DNA of 64,000 nucleotides from Dirofilaria immitis (Eukaryota > Nematoda > Chromadorea > Rhabditida > Onchocercidae): assembly GCA_024305405.1 (NCBI GenBank), contig JAKNDB010000068.1:12149501-12213500 (forward strand), in the 5' to 3' direction. Numbering within the stretch: the stretch's first letter is position 1; each line of letters starts with the position of its first letter. Both the position numbers and the translations under genes were made by a program. This document shows positions 55,779 through 64,000 of the stretch, in pieces. The notes under the pieces are model-generated. The model did no database searches. It saw only the letters and a list, made by a program, of their open reading frames with translations, and was not told the DNA's origin.

Positions 55779-56613
55779 AAATTTAAGTGTTATTTTGATA
55801 TTATATGTATTAAATATTTCGGCATCAAATAGAAAATGTCATGAAATTTTAATGTTATTATTTATTATTTTTACTTTTAAAAAAATTTTCAGCCGAATGA
55901 ATGATACTTTTCATTATAATGTAAGTAACTATTCTGAAAATAATGCAAGCACATCTACGCCTTTTGTGAAAATTTGGGCTTCTCCTGTCGTAAGTTTAGA
56001 AAAATTTTATTTCAATATTTTTGTACATCATTTGTTATCCATTAATATTTAATAAAAAGTGTTATGTAAAAATGCTTTGATAGCAAACATAGGAAATTCA
56101 TATATTTTAAGATAAATATATATATGAAGATTTAGAGACATTTCGAAAATTCTTTACATAAACTAAATCGCTTTAATTTTAACGAATGAATCTCTGTAAG
56201 AATGTGAAGAATTTTTGAGAAATCCTTTGGCGAATATAATGAATTTTATATGACATTCTTGAAATCGAGTGATTTTCGTGTAGTGTTTCCCATTAATTAA
56301 TAACTTTCAACGACATTAATTTTAACACGGAAATTATCGTATTTTCAACATCTATTCATAAGTTTTAATTTTTGAATCTAACAATTACTGTTATCGTACT
56401 ATGATCAATTCTACGTCATTAAATCAATTTGAAATTGTGCAACAATATTAAACAAAATGTAGAATAATATCAAGAAAGGATGCAGTCTGCAAATAGAAAT
56501 ATAACAATACGTTTATTTAGCAATTTTTTATAATAAAAGAATCGTGATTGCATACTTCTCAACAGTTGGTAACTTCATCATTATACCTTTCGTGCTGTAT
56601 TTAATATTTGCGA
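55779..56613. repeat. Direct segmental duplication, copy A
   Basis: Near-identical to 62591-63424, including intron-like sequence. The one difference I noticed is an A run of seven instead of six just before the ATG. Similarity continues at a lower level past 56613, after a 25-base deletion in this copy. Confidence 0.93.
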
Positions 56614-57090
56614 TTTCACACTGAATTTAATTGTCATCTGCATCATATTGGCTATTGATGCTCTCACAATCGATTTAATTAATGGTGTAAGATTTGTTTT
56701 CATAGAAGGAGGCAATATCTATCTGTAAGATTTGTTTTTAATACTCCAGATGATTATAAATATTTTTTCCTTTTTCTGAATCCATCATATTATTACTAAG
56801 CGGAAAGACATCGATTCAAAATGATATTCACATAAAGAAAATATGAAATCAAGTTGTTTGAAAATTTTTTCACGGTCGAGAAGTATGAAATTGTTTCATG
56901 CTAGAATAATCATTAATAGACATTTTATGATGTGATAAAATAGTATTGAATTTATTTAATGAGACAAATAAATTCGTTTTTCTAGGAAAGATGTGAGGAA
57001 ATGATCAGTATTTTATATCCCGTAAGAAGCATTTGGTTCATGCCTTAACGCTTTATGTGAAACCAGTTTTCTATTCAAAAATATTTATGA
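55897..57090 (+). pseudogene. Decayed copy of the serpentine-receptor-like gene
   Basis: The first exon is intact and identical to the right-hand copy (MNDTFHYNVSNYSENNAS, then STPFVKIWASPV and GTAAGT). In exon 2 the first membrane helix (STVGNFIIIPFVLYLI) is kept. A 25-base deletion relative to the other copy at 56613/56614 then removes the loop and shifts the frame; the TM2 region has drifted and gains extra bases (about 56685-56715). Remnants of exon 3 lie around 56976-57090 (VRSIWF) but with stops and a deletion. It is clearly related to the gene at 62708 and non-functional as written. Confidence 0.72.
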
Positions 57091-57099
57091 ATTGCATTT

Positions 57100-60000
57100 T
57101 ATTATAGTCTATCCTTGTATTTTTGTCAGGAACCAGAACACTGCGTTGCATATTTCAACAATTTTTGGAGTCTTTCTATTGTCAAAAAAAAAACCCTAAA
57201 TCAAATAACTTATTTCTTGACGCATATCAGTTTATCACAGTGTTCATTGTTGTTTTGATACTAAATTCCAAAAATTTGAAAGTTTTGCAAAATTCTATGA
57301 GAATGATATTCTTCTGTTGAATTCAATCATTCCAATATTACTGGCAATATATATGAGGATTGATTTTAATACATTTTTTTTTGTTACTGTTAATTTCAAA
57401 GGAGCCAAAAAAATAGTTTTGCTTCGAGTCTTCCTCCACTTAAACTGATTGGATTGTGATTTGTGATGTTATCATTGTTAGAGGGATCGATTAAACATAA
57501 CTAAGTAAACATAAACCGCTTGATTCCAATTCTATCCGAGTTGCAAAATTGCAACCGAAACGTTTATTTTCATTATTTTTGTAATAGTTATTCCATTAAA
57601 ATCATTACTTTGTCAATCTTTATTGTCGTAAAAATTTCCTTTTTTTCTCTTTGTGCGGGAATGAAGATTGTAGATCGATAACGTAACAAAGTGCTTTATG
57701 AGTATTTTAGTAGCATTGCAAAGCAATAAATATATTTGCCAGTTGCGAAGGTAATTTCATTAAGAGTAATTTTAAAAGCATACTCATTGCAACGATTTAT
57801 TTATTTCAAGAGATAATAAATTAAGAAACAATTCATTTATTTCGTCATAGATTATCTTTTATCACTCAATTGATAGGAAGCTTTCTTAATAAAATATTTC
57901 AGTATCATTCAATTTCTGAGCTAATGATTATCATTTCCATTCAATCTTTGCACTTGAGTCATATCGTCGTGTAATTATTTTTGTTATTTCACAAAAGAAA
58001 ACGGATCACGAAAGCCAAAATAATTGAAATGGAAGAAATTAACAAAAAAAAAGAAAAGGAAGAAAGAAAGATTAAATTAGATTCTGTGAGCTTCGATTTT
58101 TTTGATTTATAATCTCATTCCATTTCTAATAATAATTTATTTATAAACTATAATTAAATGCATGTTCCTATCTAATTGGAAAAATCAGAAAGTTGTATGT
58201 ATTATTCTTTCATAAAGATGGGAAATGAATTAGAGAATGTTTGTAATATTTATTTACTGGTAATTTTCTCACAAAATTTATTAATATTTCTTTTTTGTCT
58301 TACACAGTTTATTTCTATATGTATACACATTGTAAATAAACTGATGTAAATTTTTCATAACATTTAAAACCGGTATAATTTCAAAATTAAATAATTTCAC
58401 TCAAATTTAAATAAGGAAAATTTTTTCTTCTTAGCAATCGTAATAATAATTCATCATCCTTTTAATGATTTAAGCAATGCAAAAGCAATGTTTATGAATG
58501 ATTTTTATGGAATTTTTCTTATTTTGCTATTTACATAATCATGCAGCTATTACTTAAATTAAATTGTGGGAATTTTTCATTTCACATAGGACAAGAATTA
58601 AAAATTAATATTGCTTGTTTTTACAGTTATACTAATATTTTCTGTATATTCAGTAATGATGCTAATGAGCAAACAATATCTTCCTAAAATTGTTTCCAGT
58701 TGCTGATAACGTATTTATCCGCATCATTAAAATTTAATCATAGCAACGACATATTACGTTCACATGCGATAGCAAATCATAATTTAATATATAATTTAGC
58801 GATTATTAGTTTAGTTGTCATAGTGATACTTTACATTTAGTATAATAGTTCTTTAGATTCAAAAAACTAAAATGTAATTATTTCAATTTGAAACATCTAA
58901 AACTTCTAGTTATAGAAGCAACAATATTATGCTTTCTTTCGACTAACAATAATAACGCAAGTCCAAACTTCCAATATAACTTTTCTCTTCATACTCTATG
59001 CCATATTTTCATGTGTGAACATTAAAATGCATAAATTTTGAAATAAAATTCATTTTATTACTAAAAATTTCGAGATGCCTTATTCAGTTTATAATCATTA
59101 TAAATTAGCGTAATTCATATGAGAATGCGGTATTGTTGACATTTCAATTTTGTTGTGAATTGTTAAAAGTTCTGCCTCATTTAAAATTTATTTTCATTAT
59201 TAAGCAATATTAAATTTTACCGTTGATTAAAACATTATAATTCAAGAAGAATAGAAAAGGAAATTTGATAAATATGAAAATGGAAAAATTATCAAAATTA
59301 AAAATAAACAAAAATAAAATAATTATTCAAAAATCTTATAACATTATCACCATTCATACATTAAAGACTGCTGAACAAATAATAGTTTTTAAAATCTCAT
59401 CAATGTCTGTGAACAAATAATAGTTTTTAAAACCTCATCAATGTCTGTGAACAAATTTTGTGCTTTGGCGCAGGATACACTAAGAAAATATACACATTTC
59501 TATCATTGGAATAATTAAATTCCGGTTCTCCAACAAAATCTCTTAAATCTCATTTGATTTCAATCGATACAATCTCAATTTTATACTTTGTATTATTAAA
59601 TAAATATGAAAAAAATTAATCATTCATGATATAGATATGCTTATTCCCGAATCATTTCAACATAAACATTATAACTAATGTTATCATATCTATCTATGCT
59701 AATCATTAGTTTAAAACGACGTATTGATAGTTCTGTAATACGATTTCAATCTTTATTATTACTTTTTATTAATTATTCGTTGTCTTAAAACAATTGACGA
59801 TAGTAGAGTTTTCATTTCACCAGAAATATCCTAAATAAAACAATGGAACAGTTTTTACATCATTTCTATGAATTAAATCTGAATTAAATCTCCAAATTGT
59901 TGATTTAATTTCTGTTGGTTAAAACGTAAAAAGCAGAAATATTGAGATTAGCGTACGCTTTTTTTATTTTCAATTTTTTGCCTTAAATAGTTATGTTATT

Positions 60001-60199
60001 CGCATTTACCTTATTGTTTTTATATTAAGTTATTTTTAAACATTTCTTATAGCAAAATTCGCTTCATACTATTTCTGTTATCCATTACGAATAATTCTTT
60101 CATGTTGCCTTGCTAGTTAACAAGATTCGTAATTTGTCATGAAAGATTTATTATGCTGTTGAGGAATTGGAAATTTGTGATAAGGAAGAGAGAGAGAGA
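57100..60199. other. Intergenic AT-rich region
   Basis: No supported gene. It contains a 38-base tandem duplication (59373-59456) and otherwise only AT-rich sequence with short frames. Confidence 0.55.
59373..59456. repeat. 38-base tandem duplication (2 copies plus 8 bases)
   Basis: GAACAAATAATAGTTTTTAA begins at 59373 and again at 59411, with one difference between copies. Confidence 0.93.
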
Positions 60200-60388
60200 T
60201 TAGGAGGAGTTTAAAGAGTTTGATTTTCTTCTTGATGATCCGAATCTTGAATAAATGTTACTGACATAGTTTTTCTTGTACAAGGTTTCGATCTGGTGAT
60301 ATAATATATCAAATTCTTTCACTTTGTTGAGAAGCTTCAGGATCTTCTCTTTGGTTGATTGGGCTAATTTAGTTAGACTGGTAGACAT
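60200..60388 (-). CDS. Possible small coding exon, unidentified
   Basis: Reading leftward from ATG at 60386-60388: MSTSLTKLAQSTKEKILKLL, NKVKEFDILYHQIETLYKK, then a Ser/Arg-rich tail (SRFGSSRRKSNSLNSS) and stop. The frame stays open upstream of the ATG for about 19 codons (NLSRRYAARDKV). Codon use is less AT-biased than the surroundings, and the first 45 residues look like amphipathic helix. I do not recognise it. A second minus-strand frame upstream (60499-60708, MSDIFIKRIILCYGSFILF) might belong to the same transcript, but I found no convincing splice between them. Confidence 0.35.
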   Translation of the reverse strand: MSTSLTKLAQSTKEKILKLLNKVKEFDILYHQIETLYKKNYVSNIYSRFGSSRRKSNSLNSS

Positions 60389-61471
60389 TACCTTATCTCG
60401 GGCAGCATATCGCCGTGAAAGGTTTATAGGAATTGAAGTTTACGATTGAGATTTTATTTTGTTACGAAATTTTTTATAACGGATTTTATTCTTCTCAACT
60501 ACGTTACACAAAACGATTGATGAATATCGATATATTTTGAATTTCTTTTTAATAATAGGAAAATTATCTGAGGCCTTATTAACTGAAAGAGTTGAGCTTG
60601 AAAGCGCTGCTTGTATCGATAAGAGTAAAAAGAAAGGTATAAATGAAGAATGAAAAGAATGAATGATCCGTAACAGAGAATAATCCTTTTAATGAAGATG
60701 TCTGACATATTTCAACAATATCTTATGATTTTGGAGATTAAAAATGAAGCTATTGATTGGCTAATATTTATAACTTCCTGATGTTCAATAAAAAGAACCT
60801 TGAGTATATGCAACAATTAACATCATTGAAAATAATTTTATCAGATTTATATGATATGATACTTAGTAGTTAAAAGATGCTTGTATAATTTAAAATTGCT
60901 CACATGATTATAAAATTGATGATGGATAAGGAAATTTTATGAGTTTTGGAAATGCAAATCAGATATTTTTACATATGAAACCATATGTTTATATTAACTT
61001 ATTTCGATATACTTATATTAAAAATATTTCGATTATCCCGACTAAGCATTCGAGAATTTGATGATTGATTTTGATATTGAATAATAATTGATTGAAAATA
61101 ATGGAATTTCACCGTATAAAAATGATTTATATGATAGGGTTACGATATTTTAACCAAAATGTCTTTTTTATACGGATTTTAGAACTGTTCGCGCTCCATT
61201 TTTTTAATACATTAAACAATTTTAGTTCAAATGAATAATAGCAAATCTATGACCTAAAATTATTCTCATATTATCGTTTAATTTTATTTTTAATAAGTAA
61301 ATTTTTGTTATTTTAAAAGAAAAAATATGTGAAATATTAATAGGTAATATTTATAGTAAGCAGAAAAATTTCTACTTATATTATAGTAATATGTTGTTTT
61401 AATCGATTATTATTATTTGTTTGAATAGTTATGACTATTATATGAATTATTTCAATGAAAATAACAACACA

Positions 61472-61608
61472 AACAAATATATATATTATATATATATTTT
61501 ATACATATATATATTTTATTTATATATATTATATATAACAAATATATATATTATATATATATTTTATACATATATATATATATATATTTATTTACATATA
61601 TTATATAT

Positions 61609-61641
<33 letters not shown>
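61472..61641. repeat. AT-only minisatellite/TATA-rich tract
   Basis: AACAAATATATATATTATAT-like units recur at 61472, 61537 and 61609, spaced 65 and 72 bases apart and separated by TATATATA stretches. Self-complementary and prone to hairpins. Confidence 0.9.
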
Positions 61642-61644
<3 letters not shown>

Positions 61645-62590
61645 CAGTGCATATTTTTTATTTCTTAACCCTTTAAAATTGATTATTTGACATTCAGAAT
61701 TTATTAATATTAGAACGAAAAACAAAAAATTGAATAAACGATGCTAAAGAAATATTAGTCTTTTTTATCTATCACATTTTAAAACTTATATTTAACTCAT
61801 TCTGCTAGCTTTTAAATTATATGTTTACATTCAGCGATATAAACAGTTAAAGATGAAATAGTAAATGACGATTAATTTCCTTTAATACTATTTTTTAATT
61901 AGACTAGAACTAAATGACCTAATAGCATTATAGTAATATGTTTGTTAAGTCTATGTTTTTTTACGTTATTTTGTTTAGAACGTTATCTATAATGAAAATC
62001 TAATCTAGCGATTCGAATATTTTTCAATTACCGTGAATTGCAATCTTTAACCATGATCAACAAGTTAAGTGCACCATTTATTCAACCACATAAGATTTTT
62101 TCAACTCCGTTCAAAACTTCCTCCAACATAGCCTAAACTTTTTCGAAGTTATATATAATCCAGCTTCTATTATTTCTCTTTATATATTTTCTGAAGACAA
62201 ATAAGCTTGAAAAATCATTATCCCTTGTTTCGTAGAATACCTAATGGAATTGAATGCTTATTCTTTAATTTATTTTTCTCAATAATTATACTAAAGCCTA
62301 CGGAACAGATATTAATCATTGATGCCGGTAATCAAAAATAAAATAATTATCGTTTCATGAAGCTAATGACAAAATAATTTAATAAATAAAATATTTCGTA
62401 CAGATGCTTAGAAGACTTTATGATATATGACTTGATTAGGAGTTCTAAATTGACAAGAAAATAAAAGAAAAGAATTAATTCGGAGTAATAAAAAGTGCAA
62501 ACATTTGATATTGTGGATTTATCCATCGAAATGAACCATTGTATTTAAACAAAAAAAAAAAACGCAGCACATTTTGTCTTTATAATACGT

Positions 62591-63424
62591 AAATTTAAGT
62601 GTTATTTTGATATTATATGTATTAAATATTTCGGCATCAAATAGAAAATGTCATGAAATTTTAATGTTATTATTTATTATTTTTACTTTTAAAAAATTTT
62701 CAGCCGAATGAATGATACTTTTCATTATAATGTAAGTAACTATTCTGAAAATAATGCAAGCACATCTACGCCTTTTGTGAAAATTTGGGCTTCTCCTGTC
62801 GTAAGTTTAGAAAAATTTTATTTCAATATTTTTGTACATCATTTGTTATCCATTAATATTTAATAAAAAGTGTTATGTAAAAATGCTTTGATAGCAAACA
62901 TAGGAAATTCATATATTTTAAGATAAATATATATATGAAGATTTAGAGACATTTCGAAAATTCTTTACATAAACTAAATCGCTTTAATTTTAACGAATGA
63001 ATCTCTGTAAGAATGTGAAGAATTTTTGAGAAATCCTTTGGCGAATATAATGAATTTTATATGACATTCTTGAAATCGAGTGATTTTCGTGTAGTGTTTC
63101 CCATTAATTAATAACTTTCAACGACATTAATTTTAACACGGAAATTATCGTATTTTCAACATCTATTCATAAGTTTTAATTTTTGAATCTAACAATTACT
63201 GTTATCGTACTATGATCAATTCTACGTCATTAAATCAATTTGAAATTGTGCAACAATATTAAACAAAATGTAGAATAATATCAAGAAAGGATGCAGTCTG
63301 CAAATAGAAATATAACAATACGTTTATTTAGCAATTTTTTATAATAAAAGAATCGTGATTGCATACTTCTCAACAGTTGGTAACTTCATCATTATACCTT
63401 TCGTGCTGTATTTAATATTTGCGA
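62591..63424. repeat. Direct segmental duplication, copy B
   Basis: Partner of 55779-56613 at a spacing of about 6.81 kb, covering upstream sequence, exon 1, intron 1 and the start of exon 2 of the receptor-like gene. Confidence 0.93.
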
Positions 63425-64000
63425 AAGTGAAGGATGGATTTTTCAAATATTTCACACTGAATTTAATGGTCATCTGCATCATATCGGCTATTGCTGCTCT
63501 CATAATCGATATAATTAATATTTTAAAATATTTTATTTTCATAGGAGGAGGCAAATACTATCTGTAAGTTTTGCTTTCAATTCATCCGAATATTATAAAT
63601 ATCTCTTCCTTTTTCTAAAATTCTCATTTTAATATTAGCTGATTAGGCGCTGATTCAAAATAAAACAGTCACATAAAAAAAAACAGAAATTCAATTCAAC
63701 TTTATTTTTTCATATATTCTTCAGACAGCTAGATTTTTCACTTCCGAGAAATATGAAATTCGTCTTATTCAGTATAACTGATAACAAACATTTTGTGATT
63801 ACGCGATAAAATAGTCACTATCTTTTTAGAGTTGACATTCGAGATTGGGCACGATTTTATAGTCGAATGGGAAGCATTTGGTTTCATGCCTTAATGCTTT
63901 ATGCAGTCGTAGTTTGTTATCTACCTTACGTGAAACCACTTTTTATTCAAGGAAATTTGTGAATAAGTGAGTAAATTTTAAGATTTTTCAATTTCATCCT
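62708..64000 (+). CDS. Serpentine-receptor-like multi-pass membrane protein (partial)
   Basis: ATTTTCAG ends at 62703, four bases before ATG at 62708: a classic spliced-leader acceptor position. Exon 1 (62708-62800) encodes an N-terminus with sequons NVS, NYS and NAS. Exon 2 (about 63332-63563) carries TM1 (IVIAYFSTVGNFIIIPFVLY) with a Gly-Asn pair as in TM1 of rhodopsin-like receptors, a basic loop (AKVKDGFFKYFT) and TM2 (LMVICIISAIAALIIDIINI). Exon 3 starts at 63830 and carries RDWARFYSRMGSIWFHALML and YAVVVCYLPYVKPLFIQ. A TGA at 63960-63962 ends the frame as written, but one more A in the run before it would lead into a GTGAGT donor, so the gene probably runs off the window. Joining exon 1 to exon 2 likewise needs one more T. 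The family is a tentative nematode chemoreceptor-type 7TM; no exact family can be named. Confidence 0.55.

Noticed and set aside
61421..61690. Plus-strand Tyr/Ile-rich 89-codon ORF
   Set aside because: Translation of the TATA-rich minisatellite.

Overview
The window is nuclear DNA of a parasitic nematode, most likely a filarial (spirurid) worm. It is very AT-rich (roughly three quarters A+T by eye), its genes are cut into many small exons, and its introns hold microsatellites. The main gene has the domain plan of C. elegans mua-3, a nematode cell-matrix adhesion receptor. No prokaryotic, viral or Wolbachia-like segment was recognised.

Layout. (1) 1-684, + strand: the 3' end of rpb-3, the third largest subunit of RNA polymerase II. 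(2) 685-10302: mostly non-coding, with one possible membrane-protein exon (1926-2043), microsatellites, and a promoter-like stretch just before the next gene. (3) 10303-52684, + strand: one giant gene in about 55 exons. In order it encodes a signal peptide, five LDL-receptor class A repeats, a first EGF array, a von Willebrand factor A domain, a second long EGF array, two SEA-type modules with EGF-like inserts, more EGF modules, one transmembrane helix and a cytoplasmic tail. By hand I count about 53 complete or atypical EGF-like modules, close to the 52 reported for C. elegans MUA-3. This protein class ties epidermal intermediate-filament attachment structures to the cuticle. (4) 52685-64000: a region with a coding-like minus-strand ORF (55120-55377), a decayed copy of a serpentine-receptor-like gene (55897-57090), and a better preserved, incomplete copy at the right edge (62708-64000). 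The two copies lie in a near-identical direct duplication.

Points worth attention. A short exon at 28208-28277 encodes a second signal peptide and ends in a phase-1 donor. It lies just after an unusually GC- and purine-rich stretch (27350-27990). This looks like an internal alternative promoter that would make a receptor without LDL-A repeats. Several reading-frame breaks in otherwise perfect modules all need one extra base in a homopolymer run, so this assembly probably undercalls homopolymers, and single-base frameshifts here should not be read as pseudogenes. Intron 1 (10.7 kb) contains fragments on the minus strand with splice signals and coding-like codons (18358-19764), a candidate nested gene that I cannot identify.
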